Assembly: GCF_001439735.1 (NCBI RefSeq)
Contig: NZ_JYLN01000002.1
Coordinates: 797,889-861,888, forward strand
Origin: Pseudomonas paralactis
GTDB lineage: Bacteria; Pseudomonadota; Gammaproteobacteria; Pseudomonadales; Pseudomonadaceae
Length of the DNA: 64,000 nucleotides
Direction: 5' to 3'
Position numbers and translations under genes: made by a program. Below, one piece after another: positions 36,442 to 46,566 of this stretch; the first letter of the stretch is position 1, and every line of letters starts with the position of its first letter. A model generated the notes under the pieces. The model searched no databases and had not been told where the DNA came from. It was given only the letters and a program-made list of their open reading frames with translations.

Positions 36442-37116
36442 ATGCGTATCCTTGTGATTGAGGACGAGCAAAAAACCGCTGACTATTTGCGACAAGGCTT
36501 GAACGAAAGCGGCTACGTGGCCGACTGCGCCGCCAATGGCATTGATGGCCTGCACCTGGCCGAGCAGCATGCCTATGAGCTGGTGATTCTGGACGTCAAC
36601 CTGCCGGGCAAGGATGGCTGGCAAGTGCTGGAACAACTGCGCCGCAATGGCAACCAGCGGGTGATGATGCTCACGGCCCGCGGCCGGCTGGCGGACAAGA
36701 TCAAGGGCCTGGACATGGGCGCCGACGATTACCTGGTCAAACCGTTCGAGTTCCCCGAGCTGCTGGCGCGGGTACGTACCCTGTTGCGGCGCAGCGAGCA
36801 TATCCCCCAGCCCGAAGTGTTCCGCGTCTCGGACCTGGAGCTGGACCCGCGTCGCCACCGCGCCTATCGCGGCACCCGGCGCATTGACCTGACCACCAAG
36901 GAGTTCGCGCTGCTGCAGGTGCTGATGCGCCAGAGCGGTGAAGTGCTGACCCGCACGCAGATTATTTCGCTGGTGTGGGACATGAATTTCGACTGCGACA
37001 CCAATGTGGTGGAAGTCTCCATCAGCCGCCTGCGCGCCAAGGTCGATGACCAGAGCGAGGTCAAGCTGATCCACACCATCCGCGGCGTGGGCTACGTGCT
37101 GGAGGCGCGCCCATGA
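36442..37116 (+). CDS. Heavy-metal two-component response regulator (CzcR/CopR-like)
   Basis: A 224-residue OmpR-family regulator: receiver domain (1-115) with phosphoacceptor Asp51 in V-I-L-D-V-N-L-P-G and K-P-F near residue 103, and a winged-helix DNA-binding domain (about 128-222). It belongs to the heavy-metal-response subgroup (I-D-L-T-T-K-E-F-A-L-L, V-W-D-M-N-F-D-C-D-T-N-V-V-E-V). It overlaps the kinase gene by 4 bases (ATGA). The czcCBA-type genes nearby are the likely targets. Confidence 0.93.
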   Translation: MRILVIEDEQKTADYLRQGLNESGYVADCAANGIDGLHLAEQHAYELVILDVNLPGKDGWQVLEQLRRNGNQRVMMLTARGRLADKIKGLDMGADDYLVKPFEFPELLARVRTLLRRSEHIPQPEVFRVSDLELDPRRHRAYRGTRRIDLTTKEFALLQVLMRQSGEVLTRTQIISLVWDMNFDCDTNVVEVSISRLRAKVDDQSEVKLIHTIRGVGYVLEARP

Positions 37117-38567
37117 GAACCGGCAGCCTGTCGATGCGCCTGGGGTTGACCGTCAGCCTGATGGGCGCGGGCCTGGTCTTGCTGCTGGCCACCCTGGCCT
37201 ACCTGGCCCTGACCCATGAACTGGAAAAACTGGCGCGCAAGGGCCTGGAAAGCAAGATGGAACAGATCCAGCACAGCCTGTCCCTGGGGCTCGATGCCCA
37301 GGCCATTCGCGCCCGCCCCCATGCGCTGCTGGACCTGGTCATCGGCCATGACAATTTCTACCTGACCATCGTCGGTACCGCGCCCAATAACAGCGTATTG
37401 CTCAACATCGGCGCCAAGCCTCAAGCGCCGTTGCTCACCGACTTCACGCCGCGGGAAACCCTCGGCTACCTGAACTGGGCCGACAGCGACGGCAACCAGG
37501 TGCTCAGCGCCTCCAGCCTGATGCGCCTGGCCAGCGGCGAGCGCGTGCGGGTGCTGCTGTCCCTGGACCGCCGAGACGACCAGGCACTGCTCAGCGCCTA
37601 TCTGCGCGCCACGCTGATCGCGCTGCCGCTGCTGTTGATACTGATCGGCATGGGCGCCTGGTGGCTGGTGCAGCGCGGCTTGGCGCCGTTGAAACAGTTC
37701 AGCCAGGTGGCGGCGAAGGTCACCACCCAGGACCTGACGCACCGTTTGTCGGTGGACAATTTGCCCCACGAACTGGGGGAACTGGCCCAAGCCTTCAACG
37801 TGATGCTCGACCGCCTGGACGCGGGCGTACAGCAACTCTCGCAATTCTCCGATGACCTGGCCCACGAACTGCGCGCCCCGCTGACCAACCTGATGGGCAA
37901 GGCCCAACTGACCCTGTCGCGCCAGCGTCCGCCCGAGGAATACAAGGCGGTACTGGAATCGAACACCGAAGAGCTGGAACGCTTGGGGCGTATCGTCAGC
38001 GACATGCTGTTCCTGGCTCAGGTCAGCCATCCGGCGGCGCGGGCCTCATTCACCGACGTATCCCTGGGGCAGGAGGCCGAGCGAGTGATGGAGCTGTTTG
38101 CCCTGAGCGCCGAAGACAAGCACGTCACCCTGAGCCTGCGCGGCGATGCCTGGGTGACCGGTGATCGCCTGATGATCCAGCGGGCGATTTCCAACTTGTT
38201 GTCCAATGCCATCCGCCATACGCCTGAAGGTTCAAGCATCTTGTTGTTGGTGGAAACCTATGAACAGAGCGTGTCGCTGTCGGTGGGCAACCCGGGTCGA
38301 GGTATCGACGCGAATCACCTGCCGCACCTGTTCGAACGCTTCTACCGCGCCGACAGCAGCCGCGCCCGTGCCGAAGGCGGCACCGGGTTGGGGTTGGCGA
38401 TCGTCAAGTCGATCATGCATCTTCATGAGGGGCATGCCCATGTCACCAGCCAGCCGGGGCGCTTTACGCGGTTCAGCCTGGTGTTTCCTTTGCAGACAAC
38501 AGAGATCTCATGTGGGAGGGGGCTTGCCCCCGATGGCTATGGGTCAGTTGATGCATGTGCTGGCTGA
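37113..38567 (+). CDS. Heavy-metal sensor histidine kinase with REP-encoded C-terminus
   Basis: A 484-residue membrane kinase: helix at about 14-35, periplasmic sensor domain to about 165, second helix (about 166-188), HAMP (about 188-240), H-box with His251 (D-L-A-H-E-L-R-A-P-L), and an ATPase domain with N-box (S-N-L-L-S-N-A-I-R-H) and G-box (G-G-T-G-L-G-L-A-I-V). The conserved kinase ends at F-S-L-V-F-P; the last 18 residues and the stop codon are encoded by the left arm of a REPIN (from 38511). The periplasmic domain presumably senses Zn, Cd, Co or Cu. Confidence 0.93.
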   Translation: MRTGSLSMRLGLTVSLMGAGLVLLLATLAYLALTHELEKLARKGLESKMEQIQHSLSLGLDAQAIRARPHALLDLVIGHDNFYLTIVGTAPNNSVLLNIGAKPQAPLLTDFTPRETLGYLNWADSDGNQVLSASSLMRLASGERVRVLLSLDRRDDQALLSAYLRATLIALPLLLILIGMGAWWLVQRGLAPLKQFSQVAAKVTTQDLTHRLSVDNLPHELGELAQAFNVMLDRLDAGVQQLSQFSDDLAHELRAPLTNLMGKAQLTLSRQRPPEEYKAVLESNTEELERLGRIVSDMLFLAQVSHPAARASFTDVSLGQEAERVMELFALSAEDKHVTLSLRGDAWVTGDRLMIQRAISNLLSNAIRHTPEGSSILLLVETYEQSVSLSVGNPGRGIDANHLPHLFERFYRADSSRARAEGGTGLGLAIVKSIMHLHEGHAHVTSQPGRFTRFSLVFPLQTTEISCGRGLAPDGYGSVDACAG

Positions 38568-38600
38568 CACACCGCTATCGGGGGCAAGCCCCCTCCCACT
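38511..38600. repeat. REPIN (GTGGGAGGGGGCTTGCCCCCGAT type) overlapping a gene end
   Basis: Inverted REP pair TGTGGGAGGGGGCTTGCCCC and its complement, with a 35-base spacer. Its left arm lies inside the 3' end of the kinase gene and its right arm ends about 34 bases before the convergent czcA stop. Confidence 0.92.
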
Positions 38601-38633
38601 TTGCTTTGTGGTGTCTTCAAGGTATCAGGCAAC

Positions 38634-41600
38634 TCACTCTTCGCGGCGATGAGCCCACTGATACAACGCCGGCAGCACCAGCAACGTCAGTAAGGTGGAG
38701 GAAATAATCCCGCCAATCACCACCGTCGCCAACGGGCGCTGCACTTCGGCGCCGGTGCCGGTGGCGAGTGCCATGGGGATAAATCCGAGAGATGCCACCA
38801 GCGCGGTCATCAGCACCGGGCGCAAACGGGTCAGCGCGCCTTCGTGGATCGCTACCGGCAATGAGCGGCCTTCTTCGCGCAGGTTACGGATGAAGGCAAT
38901 CATCACCAGCCCGTTGAGCACCGCCACGCCCGACAATGCGATAAAGCCCACCCCCGCCGAAATCGACAGCGGTATATCCCGCAGCCACAGCGCCATGATC
39001 CCACCGGTCAGCGCGAACGGGATGCCGGTAAACACCAGCAGGCCATCCTTGAGGTTGTTGAACATCATGAACAGCAACCCGAACACCAGCAGCAACGCCA
39101 CCGGCACCACGATACGCAGGCGCTCGGAGGCTTCCTTGAGTTGTTCGAACTGGCCGCCCCAGGTGGTCCAGTAGCCGGCGGGGACTTTCACCTGGGCAGT
39201 GATGGCGGCTTCGGCCTCTTCGACAAACGAGCCGATATCGCGCCCGCGCACGTTGGCGCTGACGATCACCAGGCGCTTGCCGTTCTCGCGACTGACCTGA
39301 TTGGGGCCCAGCACCAGGTCGAGGCTGGCGACCTGGGACAAGGCGATAAAGCCCAATTGCCCCGAGGTGTTGCCGGCCAGCGCCGGCACCGGAATCAGCA
39401 AGCGTGACAAGCCGTCGATATCGGTGCGCAGCGCGTCGGACAAGCGCACGACCATGTCGAAACGCCGATCACCTTCGTACAAGGTACCGGCCTGACGTCC
39501 ACCGACGGCGACAGCGATGGTGTCCTGCACATCGCCCACGTTCAGGCCAAAGCGGGCAGCCTTGTCGCGGTCGATATTGATGGTCAGCACCGGCAGGCCG
39601 GAGGTCTGTTCTACCTTCACTTCCGAGGCACCGTTGAGCTTCTGCAAGGTTTCGGCGATTTCGCCGGCGGTGGTGTTGAGCACCGCCATGTCATCGCCAA
39701 ATACCTTCACCGCCACATCACTGCGCACCCCGGAAATCAGCTCGTTGAAACGCAGCTGAATCGGTTGCGACAGCTCGTACGCGCTGCCCGGCACAATCGC
39801 GCTGGCCCGTTGGATATCAGCGATGATTGCCTCGCGGGACTTCTTCGGGTCAGGCCATTGATCCTTGGGTTTGAGCATCACGTAGCTGTCGGAAATATTC
39901 GGCGGCATCGGGTCGGAGGCAATTTCGGCCGTACCGGTGCGCGCAAATACCCGCTCGATTTCCGGCACTTGGGCCAGCAAGGTTTTTTCCAGTTGCTGCT
40001 GCATCTGCACCGATTGCGTCAGGCTGGTGCCGGGCACGCGCAGCGCTTGCTGGGCGAAGTCGCCTTCGCTGAGGCTGGGGATAAATTCACTGCCCATGCG
40101 GCTGGCAACCAGGCCCGATACAACGATGGTCAGCAGCGCCAGACCAAATACCAAGGGGCGACGCGTCATCACCCAGTTGAGCACCGGGTCATATACCCGG
40201 CGTGCGCTGCGCATGACGAAGTTTTCTTCTTCCTTGACCTTGCCGGTGACGAACAACGCAATCGCCGCCGGTACGAAGGTCACCGACAGAATCATCGCGC
40301 CGAGCAAGGCAATCACCACCGTGAAGGCCATGGGGTGGAACATCTTCCCGGCCACACCTGTGAGCGCGAAGATCGGCAGGTACACCACCATGATGATCAG
40401 TTGCCCGAAGATCAGCGCGCGCCGCGCCTCCTTGGCGGCGGCAAATACTTCGTGCAGGCGCTCACTGCGGGTCAGCAGGCGGCCGTGACGCTGCTGCGCA
40501 TGGGCCAGACGACGGATGGCGTTCTCGACGATCACCACCGCACCATCGACAATAATGCCGAAATCCAGCGCACCGAGGCTCATCAGGTTGGCGCTGACTT
40601 TGTTGGTGAACATGCCGGTGAAGGTGAACAGCATCGCCAGCGGAATCACCATCGCCGTGATCAGCGCCGCACGAATATTGCCCAGGAACAGGAACAACAC
40701 CGCCACCACCAGCAACGCACCTTCGAAGAGGTTTTTCTTCACGGTGGCAATGGCTTTTTCCACCAGGTTGGTGCGGTCGTAGACGGTGACCGCCACCACG
40801 CCTTCGGGCAGTGAGCGGTTAATCTCCTCAAGTTTTTTCGCCACTGCCTGAGACACGCTGCGGCTGTTCTCGCCGATCAACATGAACACCGTGCCCAGCA
40901 CCACTTCACGACCGTTTTCGGTGGCGGCGCCGGTGCGCAATTCACGGCCGATATTGACCTCAGCCACGTTGCGCACCCGAATCGGCGTGCCGTCCGAGGT
41001 GCTGATGACCATGTTGGCGATGTCATCAATGGACGCCACTTGCCCCGGCGCGCGGATCAGCAACTGTTCGCCGCTGCGCTCAATGTAACCGGCGCCGACG
41101 TTGGCGTTGTTGCGCTCCAGCGCGGTGACCAGGTCATTGAGCGTCAGGTTGTAGGCGGCCAGGCGCTTGGGGTCCGGTGCTATCTGATATTCCTTGGCGA
41201 AGCCGCCGATGGTATTGATCTCGGCCACGCCCGGCACATTGCGCAGTTGCGGTTTGATGATCCAGTCCTGGATCACCCGCAAATCAGTCGGTGTGTACGG
41301 CGTGCCGTCTTCCTTGCGTGCACCGTCCTTGGCCTCCACGGTCCACAGGAAGATTTCCCCAAGCCCGGTGGAAATCGGCCCCATCGCGGTTTCGATGCCC
41401 GCGGGCAATTGCTCACGCGCCACTTGCAGGCGTTCGTTAACCAATTGGCGGGCAAAGAACAGGTCGGTGCCGTCCTTGAAGATCACGGTCACCTGGGACA
41501 AGCCCGAACGCGACAGCGAACGCGTCTGCTGCAAGCCGGGCAGACCGGCCATGGCGGTTTCGATGGGAAAGGTGATGCGCTGCTCGGTTTCCAGCGGCGA

Positions 41601-41768
41601 AAAACCCGCCGCCGCCGAGTTGATCTGCACCTGTACGTTGGTGATGTCAGGCACCGCGTCGATGGGCAGCTTCTGATAGCTGGCGATGCCGACACCGGCC
41701 ATCAACAACACCGCCAACAGCACGATGATGCGCTGCTCGATGGCAAATTGGATGAGGCGCTCAAACAT
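38634..41768 (-). CDS. czcA: CzcA-type heavy-metal RND efflux pump
   Basis: Proton-driven inner-membrane pump of the HME-RND family, 1044 residues with 12 membrane helices and two large periplasmic loops. The helix-4 motif D-F-G-I-I-V-D-G-A-V-V-I-V-E-N is of the HME1 (Co/Zn/Cd) class rather than the Cu/Ag class. The N-terminal F-E-R-L-I-Q-F-A-I-E-Q-R and P-D-I-T-N-V-Q-V-Q are typical of CzcA. It is last in the czcC-czcB-czcA operon, 18 bases after czcB. Confidence 0.95.
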   Translation of the reverse strand: MFERLIQFAIEQRIIVLLAVLLMAGVGIASYQKLPIDAVPDITNVQVQINSAAAGFSPLETEQRITFPIETAMAGLPGLQQTRSLSRSGLSQVTVIFKDGTDLFFARQLVNERLQVAREQLPAGIETAMGPISTGLGEIFLWTVEAKDGARKEDGTPYTPTDLRVIQDWIIKPQLRNVPGVAEINTIGGFAKEYQIAPDPKRLAAYNLTLNDLVTALERNNANVGAGYIERSGEQLLIRAPGQVASIDDIANMVISTSDGTPIRVRNVAEVNIGRELRTGAATENGREVVLGTVFMLIGENSRSVSQAVAKKLEEINRSLPEGVVAVTVYDRTNLVEKAIATVKKNLFEGALLVVAVLFLFLGNIRAALITAMVIPLAMLFTFTGMFTNKVSANLMSLGALDFGIIVDGAVVIVENAIRRLAHAQQRHGRLLTRSERLHEVFAAAKEARRALIFGQLIIMVVYLPIFALTGVAGKMFHPMAFTVVIALLGAMILSVTFVPAAIALFVTGKVKEEENFVMRSARRVYDPVLNWVMTRRPLVFGLALLTIVVSGLVASRMGSEFIPSLSEGDFAQQALRVPGTSLTQSVQMQQQLEKTLLAQVPEIERVFARTGTAEIASDPMPPNISDSYVMLKPKDQWPDPKKSREAIIADIQRASAIVPGSAYELSQPIQLRFNELISGVRSDVAVKVFGDDMAVLNTTAGEIAETLQKLNGASEVKVEQTSGLPVLTINIDRDKAARFGLNVGDVQDTIAVAVGGRQAGTLYEGDRRFDMVVRLSDALRTDIDGLSRLLIPVPALAGNTSGQLGFIALSQVASLDLVLGPNQVSRENGKRLVIVSANVRGRDIGSFVEEAEAAITAQVKVPAGYWTTWGGQFEQLKEASERLRIVVPVALLLVFGLLFMMFNNLKDGLLVFTGIPFALTGGIMALWLRDIPLSISAGVGFIALSGVAVLNGLVMIAFIRNLREEGRSLPVAIHEGALTRLRPVLMTALVASLGFIPMALATGTGAEVQRPLATVVIGGIISSTLLTLLVLPALYQWAHRREE

Positions 41769-41786
41769 GGGGAATCACTCGCAGGA

Positions 41787-42893
41787 TCAATGGGCGTGTT
41801 CGGCCGAGCCTTTGCCCAGTTCGGACTTGAGGATAAAGCTGCCAGCCGTCGCCACCTGTGCGCCGGCCTCCAGGCCTTTACGCACTTCGACGTAGCCGTT
41901 TTCACTCACGCCCAGTTCAAGATGGCGCGTGATAAAACCGTCCGCGGTGCGCATAAACACCGAGGGTTTGTCCTCGACGGTCTGGATGGCGGCTTGCGGT
42001 ACGGTGACCTTGGCCTGGTAGGTATCGGTGGCGACTTGCACGGCCACAAACAAGCCCGGGCGCCAGGCATCGTCGGGGTTGGGCACGGTCACACGCACGG
42101 TGGCGGTGCGCGTCTGCTCACCGAGCAAGTTGCCCACATAGGCCACGGTGCCCAGTACTTCGGTGCCCATTTCCGTCGAGCTGACTTTCACCGGTTTGCC
42201 CACGCGAACCTTGTTCAAGTCCTTGGGAAATACGCCGAAGGTGACCCACACCTGGGACAGGTCCGAGAGGGTGAACGCGTTGCTGGTTTCACTGACCACC
42301 TCGCCGACGCCCAGGTGTTTTTCCACCACGACTCCGGCGAACGGCGCCCGCAGCTCATAGCGATTACCACCGGCCAGCACCGCACTGCCGCTGAGGGCGG
42401 TCATTTTTTGCCGCGCATTGTTCAGGGCGATTTCGGCTTCTTGCAGGGTTTGCCGCGCCAGCAGGTAATCCTGTTCGGCAGAGATTTTGTCCTGCCACAA
42501 CTGACGCTCGCGCTGGAAGGTGGTGCGCGCCAGTTCGACCCGGCGCTCACTGGCCGCCAGCTCGCTGCGCTGATCGGAAATCTGCTGGCTGGCAATCACT
42601 GCCAACAGCTCGCCCTTCTTCACTGACTGGCCAAGATTGACCTTCACCGCCTCCACTACACCCGCCGCACGGGGCACGATGTGGGAGGTGCGGTCGTCAT
42701 CAAAACGCACCTCGCCGGGCAGCGTCAGCACGGTGCTGATTGAGCGCGGTTGCGCCTGGGCCAGTTCAATACCGGCCGCCTGGATCTGCTGTTCGGTGAG
42801 TTCAAGCTTGCCTTCTTCTTCCTCGGCGTGGGCCAAGCCCGATAGCAGCAGGCCCAAGGCGACGGCGAGCGCCATGCCATGTTTTTTGTTCAT
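41787..42893 (-). CDS. czcB: CzcB-type efflux periplasmic adaptor
   Basis: Membrane-fusion protein linking CzcA to the outer-membrane channel. It has 368 residues with a signal peptide (A-V-A-L-G-L-L-L-S-G-L-A-H-A), a barrel-sandwich/lipoyl domain split by a helical hairpin (about 60-180) and a membrane-proximal beta domain. The C-terminus ends E-H-A-H and an E-E-E-E stretch follows the signal cleavage, both possible metal contacts. The ATG at 42893 is used; an upstream frame extension overlaps czcC and lacks a signal peptide. Confidence 0.92.
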   Translation of the reverse strand: MNKKHGMALAVALGLLLSGLAHAEEEEGKLELTEQQIQAAGIELAQAQPRSISTVLTLPGEVRFDDDRTSHIVPRAAGVVEAVKVNLGQSVKKGELLAVIASQQISDQRSELAASERRVELARTTFQRERQLWQDKISAEQDYLLARQTLQEAEIALNNARQKMTALSGSAVLAGGNRYELRAPFAGVVVEKHLGVGEVVSETSNAFTLSDLSQVWVTFGVFPKDLNKVRVGKPVKVSSTEMGTEVLGTVAYVGNLLGEQTRTATVRVTVPNPDDAWRPGLFVAVQVATDTYQAKVTVPQAAIQTVEDKPSVFMRTADGFITRHLELGVSENGYVEVRKGLEAGAQVATAGSFILKSELGKGSAEHAH

Positions 42894-42912
42894 CAGGGGA
42901 CTCCAGAAAAAA

Positions 42913-44133
42913 TCAAAACCGGGCGAGGTCGCCGTAAATTCGTTCGATGCGCACCCAGGCGTCGGTGGCCTGGGCGGTCGCCGCAAGGTACTGGGTGCGC
43001 GCCGCGATCAAGGTGCGCTGGGCGTCGAGCACGTCGAGGAAGTTGAACTTGCCCATCTCGAAACCACGGGTGGCGCTGTCGACCGCACTCTGCGCGGCAG
43101 GCAGGATCTGTTGGTTGAAGGTGCGCACTTCGGTGTTCGCCGTTTGCCACAGGTCCAGGGCCTGGCGGGTTTCGGTGCGCAGGCGCAGCTCGGCGGCATT
43201 GCGCAAATCGCGCGCCTGGTCGGCGCGACGGCTGGCCGCGAGGATGTTGCCCTGGTTGCGGTTGAACAGGGGGATCGGCATCGACACGCCCACCAGGTTG
43301 ACCCGCTCGCGCACGCTGGCGTCGTACTGGCTGCCGATGGACACGTCCAGGTCCGGGATGCGCTGGGCTTTTTCCAGGCCCACGCTGGCTTCGTTCTGCA
43401 CAATGTTCAGTTCGGCCAGGCGCAACTCGGCGGTCTGCTCAAGCCGCGCCAACAATTGCGCGGCGCCAGGCAATGCCGGTGTGGAACTACCTTGCGTGGC
43501 GACCGCCTGAAAGTCGGCGGCGGCGCTGCCGGTGCTGGCGGCCAGCCGACGGTAGGCGTCAGTGAGACCCACCTGAGCGCGATTCAATTCCAGGCGAATT
43601 TCCGATACCTGCACCTGGGCGCGGGTGGCCTCCACCGGCGATGATTTGCCCGCGGTAACACGCCCGTTGGCGACCACCAGGCCGCGTTCGGCGAGCGCCA
43701 TTGAGCGCTGCGCCAGATCGAGGCGTTCCTGGGCACGCAGGGCGCCGTAATAGCTGTCGATCACCTCAGCGCGCAGCACGTTGCGGCGCTGCTCCAGGCT
43801 CAGCGCGGCAGCGTCCTGGGCGCGGGTGGCCACCTCGACACGCGCACCGCGCTTGCCGCCCAGTTCCAGGGTCTGGCTGAGCTTGATGCTGGTGGTGCGG
43901 CTGTTGCGGCGGGTGTCTTCAGCGTCCCAGGAAGCCACCGGGTTGGGGATCAAACCGGCTTGCTGACGGCCGCCCTGGGCGATGTCGATGTCCCATTGTG
44001 CGGCCGCCAGGTCCGGGTTGTTGGCAAAGGCGGTTTGCAAGGCTGCATCGAGGGTCAGAGGTTGTGCCTGGGCGGCGCTTGCAGCGACCCACACTGCCGC
44101 CGCCCCCAAGAGTGTTCTAACGGAAATTGCCAT
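42913..44133 (-). CDS. czcC: CzcC-type outer-membrane efflux channel
   Basis: A 406-residue TolC-family protein with a signal peptide (A-A-A-V-W-V-A-A-S-A-A-Q-A) and two outer-membrane efflux repeats rich in helical coiled coil (about 25-205 and 225-400). First gene of czcCBA. Its gene starts 110 bases from the CzcD-like gene, which runs in the same direction behind it (upstream). Confidence 0.92.
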   Translation of the reverse strand: MAISVRTLLGAAAVWVAASAAQAQPLTLDAALQTAFANNPDLAAAQWDIDIAQGGRQQAGLIPNPVASWDAEDTRRNSRTTSIKLSQTLELGGKRGARVEVATRAQDAAALSLEQRRNVLRAEVIDSYYGALRAQERLDLAQRSMALAERGLVVANGRVTAGKSSPVEATRAQVQVSEIRLELNRAQVGLTDAYRRLAASTGSAAADFQAVATQGSSTPALPGAAQLLARLEQTAELRLAELNIVQNEASVGLEKAQRIPDLDVSIGSQYDASVRERVNLVGVSMPIPLFNRNQGNILAASRRADQARDLRNAAELRLRTETRQALDLWQTANTEVRTFNQQILPAAQSAVDSATRGFEMGKFNFLDVLDAQRTLIAARTQYLAATAQATDAWVRIERIYGDLARF

Positions 44134-44242
44134 AACGAGAGTTCCACGCCCATGAAGTTGCTGGGGTTTCCCAGCGGGGGCAATGTAGCTGTCGGTACTT
44201 ATCAGGGCCGTGGGTGAAAGATTACAAATCCGTTAGCCAGGC

Positions 44243-45148
44243 TCAGGCATGCACGTCGTCATGGTCGTCATGCGCAAAGCCCTCGCCCTCGACCTGGATC
44301 GTGGCATGAGAAATATCAAATTGTTCGTGCAGCAATTCCGTCACTCGGCTGAGGATCTGTTGCTCAGTGCCCTGCGACGCATCCGCAACCAAATGCGTAC
44401 TCAGCACGTTCTTGCCGCTGGTGAGAGCCCATATGTGCAAGTCGTGCACGTCCTTGACCCCAGGCACGCTGCGAATGCCCTGCTCCACCTGCTCGATATC
44501 AACGCCCTCCGGCACACCTTGCAGCAGGATGTTCATGCTCGCCTTGAGCAATGTCCAGGTGCGCGGCAATACCCAAAAGCCGATGGCGGCCGCGACCACG
44601 GAATCGACCCAACCCCAGCCGGTGAACATGATCACCAACGCAGCAATGATCACGCCGACGGAGCCGAGCATATCGCTCCAGACTTCCAGATAGGCGCCCT
44701 TGACGTTGAGGCTCTCGCCGCTGGCGGCGCTGAGCAGGCGCATGGAGATGAGGTTGACGACCAGCCCCAGCAACGCAATCACCAACATGCCGGTGGACTG
44801 GATTTCGGCCGGCGCCTGCAGCCGCTGGAAAGCCTCGTACAGGATGTAGAACGCCACGGCGAACAACAGCAATGCATTGAACGCCGCTGCAAGAATCTCG
44901 AACCGCGCATACCCGAAGGTGCGCTTGCGATCTGCAGGACGCTTGGCGACCTGGATCGCCACCAGGGAAATCGCCAGGGCCAGAGCGTCGGTCATCATGT
45001 GCGCCGCGTCCGACAACAGCGCCAGGCTGCCGGTGATAAAGGCGCCGATGACTTCGGCCAGCATGAAGCTGCCGGTCAGCCCCAGTGCGATCCATAACTT
45101 GCGTTCGTGACCGGCGCGTACCTGGGCGTGGCTGTGTCCTGCGCTCAT
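44243..45148 (-). CDS. czcD: CzcD-type cation diffusion facilitator
   Basis: A 301-residue inner-membrane Zn/Co/Cd:proton antiporter. Six membrane helices (about 18-210), with metal-site motifs S-D-A-A-H-M-M-T-D (helix 2) and E-V-W-S-D-M-L-G-S (helix 5). A cytoplasmic C-terminal domain (about 215-301) contains D-V-H-D-L-H-I-W and a His/Asp-rich tail (H-D-D-H-D-D-V-H-A); the N-terminus has H-S-H. It lies upstream of czcCBA in the same direction and probably serves the same metal-resistance function. Confidence 0.94.
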   Translation of the reverse strand: MSAGHSHAQVRAGHERKLWIALGLTGSFMLAEVIGAFITGSLALLSDAAHMMTDALALAISLVAIQVAKRPADRKRTFGYARFEILAAAFNALLLFAVAFYILYEAFQRLQAPAEIQSTGMLVIALLGLVVNLISMRLLSAASGESLNVKGAYLEVWSDMLGSVGVIIAALVIMFTGWGWVDSVVAAAIGFWVLPRTWTLLKASMNILLQGVPEGVDIEQVEQGIRSVPGVKDVHDLHIWALTSGKNVLSTHLVADASQGTEQQILSRVTELLHEQFDISHATIQVEGEGFAHDDHDDVHA

Positions 45149-45276
45149 GGGATGTTCTCGTGGGTTGGGATGGGGCGGATCATAGAGCTATAGGCCAGAT
45201 TCACGGGCATGGTTTGCAAAATTGTCATCTGCACGCCAGAACGTCGTTAGCTTCGAGCGCTCTCCTGAACCGATCT

Positions 45277-46566
45277 TCAGGCAGCCAACGCGTGGCGCTT
45301 TCCAAACAACGCCACACTCGCTACCCCCACCGCCCCCATCACCACGCAATATCCCACGCAGATCCACGGGCTGGTCGGCATCAGCGCGATCAACAGCAGC
45401 GGTGTGGTACTCGCCCACAGCGCGTAGGCAATGTTGTAGGTGAAGGAGATCCCCGACACCCGCACCTGCGCCGGGAACAGGCCCACCATCACCGACGGCA
45501 CCGCGCCCACTACGCCGCAGCTCAAGCCTGCCACGGCGTACGCCGCGCCCAGCCACACGCCGCCGCTGATCAGGCTGGCATACAGGATAAAAATACCTAC
45601 CGGCAGCAACAGGCTGTAGACCAATACCGCGCGCCAGGCGCCGATGCGGTCCACGAGCAAGCCTGCGAGGACGCAGCCGATGTTCAGAAAGACGATGCCC
45701 AACGCGCTCAGGGCGAAAGTATGGCTGGGGCTCATGCCGAAGGTTTTCTGCATCATGGTCGGGGTGATGACCACCAGCACCACGACGGCTGAGGTGAGTA
45801 CGCAGGTCAGGATCATGGCCGGCAGCAGCACGGCGCGATGCTCGCGCAGCACGGTGCGCAATGGCATTTCGGCAGCGGCCTGGCGACGCGCCTGCATTTC
45901 CAGAAACACTGGGGTTTCGCTGAGCCAACGCCGCAGCCATACGCCAATCACGCCGAATACGCCGCCGAGCAGGAAAGGCAAGCGCCAGGCGTAGTCGAGG
46001 ATTTCAGCAGGTGTAAAAACTTGCGCCAGCAAGGTGGCGGTCAGTGCCCCCAGCAAGTAACCAAAGGTCAGGCCGGCTTGCAGGAAGCCCAAGGCGTAGC
46101 CACGGTGATGACGCGGTGCGTGCTCGGCGACGAAGGTCCAGGCGCTGGGCACTTCGCCGCCTACTGCGGCACCTTGCAGCACGCGCAGCGCCAGCAGGAT
46201 CAAGGGGGCGAAATAGCCGATTTGCGCGTAGGTCGGCATGATGCCGATCAGCAGGCAGGGCAAGGCCATCATCAGGATGCTCAAGCTGAAGACACGCTTG
46301 CGTCCCAAATGGTCGGCAAAGTGCGCCATCAGGATGCCGCCCAGCGGACGCGCGAGGTAACCGGTGACGAAGATGCCGAAGCTTTGCAAAAGGCGCAGCC
46401 ACTCGGGCATTTCCGGAGGGAAAAACAATTGGCTGAGGGTCAGCGCGAAGAACACAAAAATAATGAAGTCGTAGATTTCCAGGGCTCCGCCGAGGGCGGC
46501 CAGGCCCAGGGTTTTGTAGTCGGAGCGGGAAAAACGCTGCGCCCGTGGGGAAAAGGTGGCAGTCAT
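45277..46566 (-). CDS. MFS transporter, metabolite:H+ symporter family
   Basis: A 429-residue major-facilitator carrier with 12 membrane helices. It has the family signatures F-A-D-H-L-G-R-K-R between helices 2 and 3, the R-P-L-G-G motif, and the R-W-L-S-E-T-P-V-F loop after helix 6, as in the MHS (citrate, ketoglutarate, proline/betaine, shikimate) group. Substrate unknown. It is divergent from the atoE-like gene, so the two may share a control region. Confidence 0.88.
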   Translation of the reverse strand: MTATFSPRAQRFSRSDYKTLGLAALGGALEIYDFIIFVFFALTLSQLFFPPEMPEWLRLLQSFGIFVTGYLARPLGGILMAHFADHLGRKRVFSLSILMMALPCLLIGIMPTYAQIGYFAPLILLALRVLQGAAVGGEVPSAWTFVAEHAPRHHRGYALGFLQAGLTFGYLLGALTATLLAQVFTPAEILDYAWRLPFLLGGVFGVIGVWLRRWLSETPVFLEMQARRQAAAEMPLRTVLREHRAVLLPAMILTCVLTSAVVVLVVITPTMMQKTFGMSPSHTFALSALGIVFLNIGCVLAGLLVDRIGAWRAVLVYSLLLPVGIFILYASLISGGVWLGAAYAVAGLSCGVVGAVPSVMVGLFPAQVRVSGISFTYNIAYALWASTTPLLLIALMPTSPWICVGYCVVMGAVGVASVALFGKRHALAA

